The notes beneath the pieces were generated by a model. That model was not told where the DNA came from, did not search any database, and saw only the letters and a program-made list of their open reading frames with translations. A stretch of DNA of 64,000 nt. It comes from Adineta steineri. Lineage: Eukaryota > Rotifera > Eurotatoria > Adinetida > Adinetidae. Made by a program: the position numbers and the translations under genes. The stretch lies in NCBI GenBank assembly GCA_905250115.1, contig CAJNOI010000140.1, forward strand, positions 159,307 through 223,306, in the 5' to 3' direction. This document shows, piece after piece, positions 11,956-24,046 of the stretch (position 1 is its first letter; each line of letters opens with the position of its first letter).

Positions 11956-12886
11956 TTAATGAGATGTTTGAAGAAGTCGATTATATCTACTAATTATCAT
12001 TGATATTATACAACAAATCATTGCAATCTTCATTCGATAATTTCGTTGAGAAAATTTCATTTTATTATAAATTTGTATTTCATTCTCTTACTTGACCAAT
12101 ATAAATATCTACAATCTCAAAATGTGCAATGAACATATTTTTTTACCTTAACATCGAATATAAAAACCGTGACCGTCCACATTAGATCTTTATGTTACAC
12201 TTCGACGATTCTTTCCTTCTCTTTTTTTGATTTCACAAAGTAAATTGTTTTGTCAATTAACCAACACCTATTATAATCACCAAACATCTTACGAATAATA
12301 TTCATTCATCGAGTATTCTTTACAAGTAAAGTAAATCTTAAACAATCGTGTGATACATTCATAACTGACATGAAAATAATACTAATTAGGTAAAAAAATC
12401 AGTTTAGTTATGATCATACGCCATTTATTTCGATTCTATGCTGACAATTGAATGAAAGTTACTTCTCATGTAGATCGACTTATAAAAAGAATTCATCTAA
12501 AATAAACAAACACTCTATCTAGACAGACAAGTACGTACCCACATCTTGAGTGTGGGTGCCATTAAAACAAAGAAGACACATTTACACCCTTACCCACTCA
12601 TACCTATCCTCAAGAAAGTAATCGTAAATCATTGGGTTTCAAACTGACTCGTGATCGAGAATAGATGATGAGGTTATAGGCTACAGATAGATGTATCATA
12701 ATTCCGGTTTTATCAATCAATCTATTTACCATTGAAATTATTGATAAATTTCAAATAAGTATAAGTTAGTGTTAAATTTTTATTAAAACATAATAAATTA
12801 CCAATAAAACCAAATAACAGAAGAAAACGCTTAATACAATAAAAAAGTACAGGTCGTCGAAAGTAAATTCGTTTGTTCAATATCGA
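11956..12886. other. intergenic
   Basis: AT-rich; no gene seen. Contains hairpin copy R3 and the 3' flank of the ADP-ribosyltransferase/NHL gene. Confidence 0.6.
12541..12615. repeat. G/C-arm hairpin element, copy R3
   Basis: Left arm ACATCTTGAGTGTGGGTG; right arm ACACCCTTACCCACTC ending ATCCTCAAGA. The loop has AAAGAAGACACA, whose reverse complement resembles the loop of copy R19 (56532-56568). Confidence 0.85.
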
Positions 12887-15699
12887 TCACAAAATATCGT
12901 TCGCACATGTGCTTGAAGTTCTATTGAATCTTACTATGTGTCCAACAGACCACATTTGAACATACAAATTTCCGAATCTGTCAAATACCATTACTCCAGC
13001 ACTCATATTTTGTACTATAGTAGACCGGTTATCTTGATATTTTTTCATAGCTATGCCTTTAAATTTACCATCGGATGACCATATGGTTATTCTATCTTTT
13101 TCACCTAAGATAATATAACCAGTTTTATCAACAGCGATTGCTAACGGGTCGATATCTACCCCCATTCTACTTGCGAACATTTGAACAGGTGATCCATCAA
13201 CAATAGTAATTCCAATTTCTGATCCATTAGTATATTTGAAAATACGTTTATAAGGAGTATCTAATAAATATATGATATTATTAGTTTCATCTACTGCAAA
13301 ATTCGTTGGATATGATACTGGATTAACAACTAAGTCAGTTTTATTTCCATCTGCCACAACAATTGGAGAAGAACTGTTAACTGACCATTTGCGCAATACA
13401 CGTGTGAACGTATCTAGCACGAATATATCATCAGCTGAATTGACATATAATTCATTACAACTGAGTAGAATCTTACCATTCATTAAAGGTTCGGGATTAA
13501 TATTCTCTATAACATTTATCGGCATCAGATTTTCTTTTGTTATTTTGAAAACACCCAATGTTCCGTTCCGTATATAACAAAAATATAGATAATGAGATGG
13601 TGAATGAAAGAACAATGCAGTGCGGATCTTAAATTCTCCAGCATATAGTCTCTTTATTAGTATACCATGAGGTGACCATTTATCTAAACTTTTATAATAA
13701 AAACTACCAGTGTACACATTTAGATCATCATCAACAGCGAACGCAGTAGTACTACTTTCATTTTTTATTAAATCGCCTTTATAATTCCATCCAACAGGAA
13801 CACAATCTATCCCTACTGATTAAAAAAAACGATACGTTTGTCATACAAATATTAATTATATATCCGAAGTAAGAAAAGAAAGATACATACGTGTTGATAC
13901 TGTTGTATTCGTTGTGCCGTAGTCAAGCGTTGTCGAAGCAGTCTTTATTAAATTCGTTACTGCTGATGATTTGATGTTTATCGGTGCTAATAATATTAAA
14001 ATTAAAAGAAGCCATGAAAATAATTATACCATTATTAATAAATAGGGAATGGAACGATGAGCACACACGCGTTTAACGCATGGATAACGATGCAGTTCAA
14101 GAAAAGACAAAATCGATGGATTCCGTATTCTTACCGATTCGTCTGTCTTGTTTTTTTTGCTTTCATCGATATTATAGATCTAAACACTAGTGTGCTTATC
14201 GTTTACTGACTCCACAGCAACATCCTCATATGTACATTACCTGTTGTTATTACTGTTGTTGTTGTTGTTGTTGCACTAAATGTCGTACAATTTGAACCAA
14301 CACAGTTGTTTAACTTTAAGGTGTGATCTTTTAGTTTAATATTAATACCAAAAATTATACCTAACGCCATTACCATAATAAGAAAGATGATAGCAAATGC
14401 TTTAATAATATATTGCTTATGACAATATTGATTTATACAACAAAAGAAATGGTTCTCTTCTCCTTGAATTATTTCAATTTTAATCTGTTCAGCAATATTT
14501 ATCGCATCTTCATCTACTGCACTCATTATAATTTTTGACAATTGATTTTCATCATCATTTGTAATACCATCAATTCTGAATATAGAACAAAGACTAAATA
14601 AAAATTCTTTTTCATCCTCCATGGCTGAAAGTTGCGTAATATCAGCAAATACAACATTTTTCAAATTATAATTAGTTCGAATTTCATATATGACTGATTT
14701 ATCTTCAGTCAACAGAGAACCTGCAAATATGACTGCCACATTGTAATCTATTGTAGCTGATAGAAATCCATTGAATGATATTAAAGCACCAATATTCTCT
14801 TTGAGTTTTTCAAATTGATCCATAGTCATATTCCCATGTCCACGAAATATTGTCAGTGGTATATCTGATTGATTTTGTTTATGTAACTCTTCTAGTTGTT
14901 TACATAAATCTTTAATATAAGGTCGAAATATATTAATCTGTTCCATGTCCAAAGATCTCAATGCTTTATTCACCAGTCGATAAATAAAACTGTCTCTAGT
15001 ATACCACTGAATCGCTGTTTCAGCTGTATAGCTATATTTAAATTCTTCAATTCTTCTTCTCTGAGCGCTATCCTTCCGATAATGTTTTTTGCATTCATTA
15101 AGCATCTTTTTTCTATTCTCTGATGACCATGGATAATATTTTAAGACTTCGATATATTTTTTATATAAATTAAATTCCTGACAATTGTCCGTTAGACTAA
15201 ATAGAGGTTTTAAATTTTGATCCATAACGAGAAAATCTGTTGATGGATGTAATTCATCTTCAATTGCTTCTTTTAATGACTGCTCATCAGTACAAATATC
15301 CATTATTTTTCGACATTTTTTCTGTAAATATTGATATTTAGTAGAATCTTTGCAAAATATAAATATTGATGACAGTTCTCGTAATAATGATAAGGATAGT
15401 TTAGGAAGTAGATTCTCTGCAAAGCATCCCGATGTAATAACTATAAGTTTCGATATTTTAGCTATACTCTGAATCGCTGCAAGGAACATTTCTACACTGT
15501 TGTATAATTTGTAATCAGTACCTGCTATACTTTTAAACATTTCGATTGTAAGTTGAGTGTTAGGTGATGTTAAATTCAATGCGTCTTCATCTAACCATAT
15601 TAAAGTATTATTGGTATTGCTATGGCAGGATGTAGGAATTGGTGCATCGAGTTCTTCATTTTCTAGTGGATAGTATTGATAATTATTGTTATTCGTCAT
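12887..15699 (-). CDS. ADP-ribosyltransferase / transmembrane / NHL-repeat fusion protein
   Basis: Spliced model on the minus strand: exon 1 15699-14241, exon 2 13986-13891, exon 3 13815-12887; both introns phase 1; 827 aa in frame. Residues 1-160 are a domain common ahead of bdelloid ARTs. Residues 280-400 show the Arg-Ser-Glu layout of arginine-type mono-ADP-ribosyltransferases: FRGHG (Arg about 286), FLSAT (Ser about 314) and EKEFLF (Glu-x-Glu about 363-365). A membrane helix lies at about 430-454, followed by a Thr-rich stretch ending exon 1 at a GTAATG donor. Exons 2-3 add a Thr/Ser linker and about 300 residues of NHL-like beta-propeller (FAVDETNNIIYLLDT, IAVDKTGYI). Predicted topology is type II: ART in the cytosol, NHL part outside. 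If exon 1 is unspliced the protein ends at 14203 after 498 aa. The NHL repeats are weak; the ART call is strong, and the fusion rests on phase and splice sites. Confidence 0.72.
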
Positions 15700-16750
15700 T
15701 TAAATTAAAAACCAATAATAATCTAGAAAAAATAAAGTATAAACCGTTAGAAACTTCAGAAATAAATACAATACTACCTTTGCTTGTTATCAAAGTGTTA
15801 AGTAATATTTTAAATTATTGAAAATATGTTAGGATCCTTTGGACCATAGAAAACTATTTATTATCTAAGAGTGAAACAGCAATTTCTTCATTATATTAAT
15901 TTTTTCTCAGGCAAAATATTATTTATCTTATGTATTCTGTATCTAATTTACGTTATTTGATGTACATACAAAAAATACTCTTACTTATCGAGGAGGAAGA
16001 AGAAAACCAAAGCGGCAATGTGTTATTGCAATACGCATACAGGTTTTTCACGATGTGGGTTTTACATTAGTATTTTTCTATCATGAGTGAACACGTGTTA
16101 ATATCAACAAATATTGTATGATGACAAAAATATGCATATATATATATATTAATATTGCTTATATCGAAAGAAAAAGAAAAAAAAAATATGCGACAAACGA
16201 TATGTAATTTTAGATTTCAATGGATAGACGGTATTTCATGGATTCGTAGTTACATTCACACTCATCCATTCTTATTACTGATATCTTTCGGTTTAATTAA
16301 GGATACTTATTCTTAATTACATCCTATTCGTCAGATTGAGTATGATAGGAAATCTCCACTATTATTTATGTTATAGAAATTAGATCTTGCTTAAGCAATA
16401 CTAGTGTCTAACGAATGTGATTTATAGAATAGATAAAAGAAGTTTAACAATACCAAAGGAAAAAAATAACGTTTTATGTTCTTTAAATTATCTTCAATAG
16501 AGTGTTGAGAAGAACTGATTTACATTGGTTTATTGAGTCCATGTGAATATCTGAGTAAATACATTTTACTTCTATCTATCGATGCTATATAATTGATAGT
16601 GCTTGTGAGAATGTTTGCGTTTTAGAAATGATACGAAGAGCTAGATTACATAATTTTCTTTCAAAAATACACAATTGACATATGATGATTTTTCAAAAGA
16701 TTTCATTGTATTATATAATATGATATTCGTATATTAAAAAGGAACAATAA
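15700..16750. other. intergenic
   Basis: AT-rich with a short TA tract near 16138-16150. No gene seen; presumably contains the ART/NHL promoter and the 3' flank of the next gene. Confidence 0.6.
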
Positions 16751-16797
16751 GGTGTGAGTGCTAGGTGACTACAGTATCCACCCACATCCTCAAGATG
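16751..16797. repeat. G/C-arm hairpin element, copy R4
   Basis: GGTGTGAGTG, a loop with CTAGGTGACTACAGTATCCA, then CACCCACATCCTCAAGATG. The loop is nearly the same as in copy R14 (43812-43867). The right arm ends one base before the TAA of the minus-strand glycosyltransferase-like gene (complement of 16799-16801). Confidence 0.88.
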
Positions 16798-16798
16798 T

Positions 16799-18169
16799 TT
16801 ATTGTTTCGTACTTTGTTCGAGCAATCTGGCGTACTCGCGTAGAGTACGCTCGTTATTTATATACCACTCTTCAGCCAGTCGATCAAGTTCTTGTCGTCT
16901 CATGAACAGTGCCTTTCTGAATGCAACGTCTGATGGATAACTGGTGATTATTCGTAAAACAGCACCAAGATCGGTTTCGTTATCTTGTTTGAACCATACA
17001 GCTTCTTTAGGAATATATTTGTGTGTTTTCAGCAATCGCTGTGATGCTAGTAATGGAGTTCGCGTGAGAACCGACGTCCTGATAGATGAAGATTGCTTGC
17101 TTTTGTAATAGGTATCTCCTCTAAAAAGTGGAATAATGCCGACCGCTTGATGAATTAGACCAAAGAAAAGGTTTGCAGGCATGTATTGAGGCCCGATAAA
17201 AACGCGAATTTGTGGTGATCGAACATAACGGAAGTTTTTACAGTCACTCGAACGTCCTACAATGCTAAAAGTTATTCTATGTCGATCAAGTGCCTTGGAT
17301 TGTCGTTGAACCTGGGTAAAGAAACCTGAATAATTGCGTCTTTGAGTGTCTACTTGACCTTGAATGACAAAGTCGAAGTATTTGTGATGTTCGTCATTTT
17401 CATCATGAACAGGTAAGTCAAGTGGAAAGATCGGCACCCAAACATCAACACGTAAAGGTAATTTCTGATACCGTTCCGCATATTCTTTTACATGAAAGGC
17501 CAATGCTAAGAGACGAACTTCGATGCGTCTCCGGCTTAATTGTGATGAAAATTTGTTGACGACCTTTTCGATACTACGTAACGCAGTAGCAGCGTCATGC
17601 ATTTGTACGAGAACAATATAGGCTGTACGTCGATCACAGTCCTTGACTAATACGTTGAGAATCCGTCGCAACTCCAACAGTCCCAGGGTACCAATAGCTA
17701 TGATTTGATACGAACAAATCGTTGAAGTAGAATTGAAAAGTTCATTGACGTGGCGCTGTTGTTTGTAGAGTGGAAGACGAGACCATGAACGCGTAGCGTA
17801 CGAGAGGCCGTTTTCTTCTTGAATATTACGTCGCAAGGTAGCAGTAAAGAGTGAGACATGCCATTGGCATCGTATCACTGCCGCGTACAGATACGAATGC
17901 CAGACTTCACCATGATGGGAGACACTGCTAATGATAGCCATGCGAACCACAGGACGTTTAAATAGAGCATAATCTCGGAAATAGTTTTTGCTAAAGAGCC
18001 ATGATTGATTATATATGTTGAGGATTATAATTAGTAACCAGATTAGTATGAAACTACACACAATACATCTGAAATTTCTTGGCCTGCGCATCAACTTTGC
18101 AGAGACCTTAAATCTGTTTATGTGTTTATTCGAGATATCGTTAACAATGATTAGTATATGATAAAGCAT
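16799..18169 (-). CDS. type II membrane glycosyltransferase-like protein
   Basis: Single-exon frame of 456 aa. A basic N-terminal tail of about 30 residues precedes one hydrophobic helix (CSFILIWLLIIILNIY, about 38-53), the layout of Golgi type II enzymes. The luminal part contains VVRMAIISSVSHHGEVWHSY near residue 75, FDFVIQGQVDTQRRNYSGFF near 265-285 and FSIVGRSSD, which resemble a group of eukaryotic GT4-like or undefined glycosyltransferases with an IQG...RRxY block. The sugar donor and acceptor cannot be inferred. The first ATG (MLYHIL...) may be replaced by an internal one at MRRPRN (about residue 27), just ahead of the helix. Base composition is somewhat richer in GC than neighbouring genes. 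The hairpin R4 lies directly at its 3' end. Confidence 0.6.
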   Translation of the reverse strand: MLYHILIIVNDISNKHINRFKVSAKLMRRPRNFRCIVCSFILIWLLIIILNIYNQSWLFSKNYFRDYALFKRPVVRMAIISSVSHHGEVWHSYLYAAVIRCQWHVSLFTATLRRNIQEENGLSYATRSWSRLPLYKQQRHVNELFNSTSTICSYQIIAIGTLGLLELRRILNVLVKDCDRRTAYIVLVQMHDAATALRSIEKVVNKFSSQLSRRRIEVRLLALAFHVKEYAERYQKLPLRVDVWVPIFPLDLPVHDENDEHHKYFDFVIQGQVDTQRRNYSGFFTQVQRQSKALDRHRITFSIVGRSSDCKNFRYVRSPQIRVFIGPQYMPANLFFGLIHQAVGIIPLFRGDTYYKSKQSSSIRTSVLTRTPLLASQRLLKTHKYIPKEAVWFKQDNETDLGAVLRIITSYPSDVAFRKALFMRRQELDRLAEEWYINNERTLREYARLLEQSTKQ

Positions 18170-18833
18170 TATGCTTTTAATTAATCAGTCTGTGTACTGT
18201 GCAATGTATATAAAATTCGATTCCTCGTCAAAAAGTACGTAATAATGTTTAGTTTTCAACAGACGAATTATCATATTATATTTTGTGTAGTAAATGATTA
18301 TTTATATGATTACTAATGGCAATGTAATGAGGTGTGAAAAAACTAAATTAGAAATATCGGCTTAGAATAACTATTAAGATTAATTAATACTAATTATATA
18401 AATGCCACACCCGGGAAGAGCAAAATGTTCAGATAAAAAAAGAATAGGTTTGTTTATGTTAATATTCCTGGGCATGCCGTTTATATAATTAGCATTAATA
18501 AAAGTCGATACCTCGAATTAAAATTATCTAAAACAGTTTAATTTCAGTTAGCCAATCAAATTTCGTAGAGTACTAACATATTTTAATCTAGAAAAAAAAC
18601 AAAATTGTTGTATACAGCAGAAAAATTCGAGAATCATTAAAACTAAACTCAATTATAGAATATATCATTATTGACATCTTATTTTCTCTTGACAAACCTC
18701 ATATCTGCTCTTATCAATTGTAATAGTTTGGATCAATGATGAAAATATTAAAAGACGAAGTATTGATTGTGAAACATAATTTTATTTGAATGTAATGAAA
18801 TATGTTTGATAAAAACAAATATCGGAAAATAGT
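18170..18833. other. intergenic
   Basis: No gene seen. Contains the inverted-repeat element at 18381-18500. Confidence 0.6.
18381..18500. repeat. 120-bp inverted repeat with 34-nt arms (MITE-like)
   Basis: Left arm begins TTAATACTAATTATATAAAT; the right arm, read on the other strand, begins TTAATGCTAATTATATAAAC. Arms of about 34 nt match at roughly 28 positions and end in CCCGGGAA / CCCAGGAA before a loop of about 45 nt. TTAA lies at both outer ends. Unrelated in sequence to the G/C-arm hairpins. Confidence 0.7.
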
Positions 18834-19760
18834 TTATTTATTTTTTTCTTGCTCATTAATAAGATGAACTGATTCAAGGAATTGTCGATAAGGATATTGT
18901 TCAGTTATATTCATAAAACATTGGATATCTTTTGGTAAACAAGCACCAGAATATGGATATCCAGGTTTTATTCCATATTTATTATTATAAAATGATTCTG
19001 CTGTTTCACTTACAACTGATAATACTCGTGATGCATCAATTTCTTTATCTAATTTCGATGAAAGTAAAGATGCTAAATGAGCACAACAATTTGAAAATGA
19101 TATTCTCATTGCATTACTAAAATTATGTACTAATTTCAAAAATTCAGCTTCTTCACTTGATGACATCATTGTTATTGACGATCGAAAGGATCCAATTGGA
19201 GAAAAAATTTCTTCAAGAATATTTTCATAATATGATAAATCCATTTTCGGTTTTCCATCAGTCAAACCAAAGATTTGTTTAATAGGATGTAAAGCATCAT
19301 ATTGAGATTTTTCAGCACGAAGAAATTCTGGATGATAAAATAAATGATAATTACAATTATCATCTGTATTAAATAATTTTAAACCATTAAATAATTTTCT
19401 ACTTGTACCCACTGATACAGTCGATTGAAGAATGATCATTACTGGATTATCATCTTTTTTTTTCTTTATTAAATATGAAATTAATCCAATTGATAACATT
19501 ATAGATTCATCTGAAAGTGTATTTGTCAATGAACAAAATGGTGTTGGAAGTGCAATAAGTATAACATCAACCAATATATCATTCATTTTTTCTTCAAACA
19601 TAACTTCATCAGGAGAAAAACAAGAAAAATTCATATTAATCATTCGATTTCGAGCAATCATACATGTATCAATTCCAACCATTGAATGACCTAATGATGA
19701 TAAGGATAAACACGTTGCATAACCAACTATTCCACAACCAATACAAATAATATTCTTCAT
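18834..19760 (-). CDS. nucleotide-sugar dehydrogenase (UDP-glucose/GDP-mannose type), lacks C-terminal domain
   Basis: 308 aa, single exon. The N-terminus has the Rossmann signature IGCGIVGYA...GHSMVGID for NAD binding. The middle has QSTVSVGTSR, YHPEFLRAEKSQYDALHP and EEAEFLKLVHNFSNAMRISF, with the conserved Lys and Asn of the family. The catalytic-cysteine motif is GACLPKD near residue 274. The enzyme class oxidises the sugar C6 alcohol (or a C6 of an amino-sugar) to the acid with two NAD. The usual length is 400-490 aa; here the protein stops about 35 residues after the cysteine, so the C-terminal nucleotide-sugar-binding domain is missing. No exon continuing it was seen downstream, although a missed intron is possible. 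The motif spelling looks more bacterial than like animal UGDH, and the gene has no intron. Confidence 0.8.
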   Translation of the reverse strand: MKNIICIGCGIVGYATCLSLSSLGHSMVGIDTCMIARNRMINMNFSCFSPDEVMFEEKMNDILVDVILIALPTPFCSLTNTLSDESIMLSIGLISYLIKKKKDDNPVMIILQSTVSVGTSRKLFNGLKLFNTDDNCNYHLFYHPEFLRAEKSQYDALHPIKQIFGLTDGKPKMDLSYYENILEEIFSPIGSFRSSITMMSSSEEAEFLKLVHNFSNAMRISFSNCCAHLASLLSSKLDKEIDASRVLSVVSETAESFYNNKYGIKPGYPYSGACLPKDIQCFMNITEQYPYRQFLESVHLINEQEKNK

Positions 19761-22123
19761 TATACTTTTAAATCTAAATTATGTACATTTGTTGATTCAC
19801 ACAACTTCTGGACAATGTACGTATTGAAAAGAACGGATACAATTGAGCTCGTTCAGTAAAAAGAATATTTCGATGAAAAAAACCGTTTTTTTGTTTTGCT
19901 ATAAATAGAAGAGTTATTGTATTATATTATTTTATGAAACTTATTCTGATTTTTTTGTATAATAACTAAGAACGAATCTAAAGCTCTCAAGATGAGAAAG
20001 GTTTTTTGTACACTGAAGTGATTTTCATCCAATATTATACCCTTTTTGGAGTAATATAAAGAATGAAAAATAATCTTTATAACGTCACCTTCTCTTTCAT
20101 TAATCGTCAGATCAAATTTAAACGTAATAAGAAAAAAAAACTAAAATGATTTTAAGAAGGAATTTTTTTTTAAAATAGTCAAATCTACATATTTTATCAC
20201 GTTTATGATAAAATGTTATATTTAAATAATAAACACATTAAAATATTAAATTAATTATCAAACAAAAACAAAAAAATTTAAACATTCTGTATTCAATCGT
20301 TATAATGAATATATTAATTTTAAATTCAAAGTCACATTTTTAAAAAAACATTAAATTTTTCTTACTTTGTATGAATGTAATTGTATTATACGATATTTTA
20401 TCGTTCTATGTATTTCGACTAATAATGACATCGTTCGAATACAAATATTAAAATTTTTTTCCACTTGAATGATTTCGTTTTTTTATCGTACAATTATATT
20501 GTCAAAATATATTGTGACAAATACGTTTAGTAAGAGTAATAACCAATAACGCTATAGCGGTGTTATTTTTATTAATAATGTTGCTAGTGAAGATACTTAA
20601 ATTTAACTCATATATCGGTACATGTGTAGTTTTAGTATATTAATAGAGCAGATAAAGTATAATGAATTATGTGAACCAATATTAAAATGCACAATGTGTG
20701 GCGCCCTCTAAAAAATTAATAGATCGAAGATACCAATGATCTTAGTCTATGGGGTAAATTTTTCGTTATCGAGCTGCATTTTTTTTAGTTGTTCCTCGAA
20801 AACTGGCTGTAACGAGAAATCATGATATAAAATGACGACACTTATACTTAGTAATGATTTATTCTAAATGATAAAATACTTTGAAGTACCACAGCAATTG
20901 AGAAATGATAAAAAAAAAGAGAGAAAGCTATTATGATTTCGAGTTTTTAATGAAAAATATGTTCGTGTACTAAAAACAAATTAAAAGAAACTAAGTTACC
21001 GACAGTTACAAACATATGCATACAATCATCTGACAAAGTTTAAAAATTACTCTAGATTATTTTTCATTATTGCATCACTGTAAAAACAAAAGCAGGTTAA
21101 TAAACTCTACATCAAATATGTACAAAGTAGAAAATATAAGTATGTGCATGTGAAAATATCTGCATACTTTTTGAAGAAGTATTTCAGTGAACTTAGAAAT
21201 TATGTCTTATATGTTAACTTTTACATATACTCGATGTATCAAGAAATAATACTTTCTATAAATACCTGAAGAATGTGACGAAAGAGCTCGATAATGCTAA
21301 CTTATAATCTTATTGAGCTTGAAGAAATCTCTGCCAATTCATAAATGTGCGTGAACAATTTTCATAGAGTTAGTTGAGAAGTTGATAGTATGGGTGTATT
21401 CTATTCGCAACCACATCTACACCCTTAATAATATCAAACTTGACAGATCCGTTAAATAGTCTTCATCAATTGGAATAAATAACGTATTATAAGATCAAGG
21501 TTAACTCGACCAATTTTTTTACAACTCTGATTGTTAGTTTTTTCTCGGCTCGACATACGTTGACATTGGAGTTCGAACTTTACGACTGATGTTTTTTATT
21601 TCCCTGGTTTTCCTAAACTAATATAAGTATCTTCTAATTCGAGTTATTTTAATTTATAATTCAGGACAACTTTTTTTTACTAAACTAATATAAGTGTCTC
21701 TTAATTCAAATTATAATTTATATTATGCAACTGAATTAAGATTTTATTTATATTCGAACTCGAGTTAATCATCTCATGAATGAAAAATATTCTCAATCAA
21801 GGTTTCATCACAAGATTTAGAACATGTTTAACAAGTAACAATTTATCGAGATAAAATTCCAGAAAAAAAACTTCTATTCTAATTTAATGCTCAAGCAGTA
21901 TATAAACACAAACAAAAAGAAATTTCTTTTTTTTACAACTAAAAGAAAGTCAGTTAAAACAAATAGAGTCATATTATAGTTTCTAATAATAAAATAAACA
22001 CAAAAAAAAATATTTGATGTGCGAAATAAGAAAGAAAAACAACGATAGTATCCATCATTTAGTCATTATTTTTGCTTCATTGGAAGTGACATTCATTTTA
22101 TTAACATTAAAATACAGTCGAGA
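19761..22123. other. long intergenic region
   Basis: 2.36 kb, very AT-rich, no credible gene or RNA. Holds a degraded hairpin (R5). A block ACTAATATAAGTATCTTCTAATTC near 21616 recurs in altered form near 21685. Confidence 0.55.
21388..21426. repeat. degraded G/C-arm hairpin, copy R5
   Basis: AGTATGGGTGTATTCTATTC followed by CCACATCTACACCCTTA. Arms are short and imperfect. Confidence 0.4.
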
Positions 22124-24046
22124 ATGTTTTTAATAAGAAGCTCTCTGTTAGTTGTATTAATGTTGATTGTACAATCAATTGAAGAAAATATACAATCAGT
22201 TCAAATGTCTGTAATGACGGGCTACCGATTTTCATGTACTAATACAACGTGTTTACCTTTCACCAATACATTTGCGTCTTATATTCTTAAATGTCAAATA
22301 GCTTGTTTAGCTGAAACTCAATGTCAAGCAGCCAGTTTTAATCCATCAACTTCTAACTGTCAATTGTTTGTTAATATATCGAACCAAATTGGGAACATAG
22401 TGCCCGATATAAATACTATTACTATGATTACTATTGCTGGAACACGAGTACCATCTGGTTAGTAATATAAATTGAAACTATACTTAACACAGATAATAGC
22501 GAGAGAACATCTATGATGTATTAAAAAAAGTAATTACTCCAGGAAACCAAAGAAATACAGATTTTGTAAAGACTGATACTAGAATTGATACATGCACATC
22601 TACCGTCATCTTAGAGTGATGATCGTCCAACAGTTTGTTATTCTTTTTAGTTCTATGTAGGAACATATTTCCATATCAATAATTTTATCCTTAGTAATAA
22701 TTTAGTAGAGTTTCAAAAGTTCTCCAAGGCCTTAGATTTCAGAAAACTGAAATTTATCTCATTTTAATATGACTTTTTTAAATAGAACCGACTACAACAA
22801 CAACGGCAACAAACACAACAACAACTGGTTAGTTTCATCCTAATTGGTAGACTAACACTATAGCCATTCAGAGGAGAATAGATTTGATGACAGCTTTGAA
22901 AAATATGTTTGAAATTCGAAATTCTCGTATAGGGATGTGGTAGAGGTCACAGTAGTTCGATGATAAGAAAGATGACGTAAAACGAAGAAGGAAACTTGTT
23001 ATCTAGATATCAGCTAGCCCTGGATGAGAGAGTGACGCCCATTCCTGTCCGCATCCACCTTATCATTCTTTAAAATTGAAAATTTGGTTTTATCCTGTTG
23101 ATTATTCTCGTACTTATCAATCAGAGTTGAGATCAGGTCTACAAGAATCCATAGTTCTCTAGTCACTTTAATTCTGATGTATTATTTGAGATGACAATAG
23201 TTTTCTAAGAAAATCCGTCGAAGTAATTGAAAAAGTTTTACGTCCAAAGACATAACCTAAATTTGCACTGGAATCACTTAAAAATGATTAGAATAAATAG
23301 TTTGAAAGAATTTGTCTTTATAATACTTTCTTAATAATTTCTATTGAAAGAATATTCAATTTCAAAAATTTATTGTAGTTCCCAAATATACAGCTTTACT
23401 TATTAGTGATTCTGGAGCAGCTGTACACAGTTTGATCAATCTTTTACAATCAGCTGGAATCAATTCTACTTATAGTTCTAATAATGTTGTATATTATAAT
23501 GGTACACCTGATGCAGCTACTTTTGGAGTTGTCATCATTGTTACTGGTACTTCGAGTGGCTATGACATGACTACTAATGGACAACAATCGATTTTAAATG
23601 CACAACAAAACAATGCTACCGGCGTGGTTCTGACTGAATGGGCAGCTTTTCAGTTCAATAACAGCTTGTGGACAATTTTACGTCCGTTGCAACTTTTTAC
23701 ACGATCTAATTCTGATAGTTCGAATATAACAATGAATTTAACTATTCCAAATCATCCCATTTGGAATAATCTTTCTACTTCATTTACAAGCACATCGATA
23801 GTCACTTACAATAGGGGTGGATCACTTATTAATAATGGTACAATCCTTGCCAGCTGTTTGCAGTGCAGTGGAGGACCTGGAGTTGCTATTCGGTCTAGTT
23901 CCATTCCAGCAACAATAGGTCGTATTGTTCAAATTGCACACGCTGGTCACTACACTAGTGGTGTTGCAAACTTTAATTGGGCAAACGATATTAATTTGAG
24001 CACGATGATGATTAATGCAGTTAAATGGGCTGCTAATCTTATTTGA
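22124..24046 (+). CDS. secreted Cys-rich (PAN-like) / Thr-linker / ThuA-like protein
   Basis: Exons 22124-22457, 22786-22827 and 23379-24046; all junctions phase 1; 347 aa in frame. Residues 1-18 are a signal peptide (MFLIRSSLLVVLMLIVQS). Residues 35-105 have four to six cysteines in a PAN/apple-like pattern (CTNTTC, CQIACLAETQCQ, NCQLF). Exon 2 is only 42 bp and encodes a Thr-rich linker. Exon 3 begins with VPKYTALLISDSGAA, then VVIIVTGTSSGY, and ends AHAGHYTSGVANFNWANDI. This layout recalls ThuA-like or class I glutamine-amidotransferase-like folds; a catalytic triad is not evident, so enzymatic activity is doubtful. Many N-glycosylation sites fit secretion. The next gene (25114-26715) has the same plan with a different C-terminal domain. 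Confidence 0.66.
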
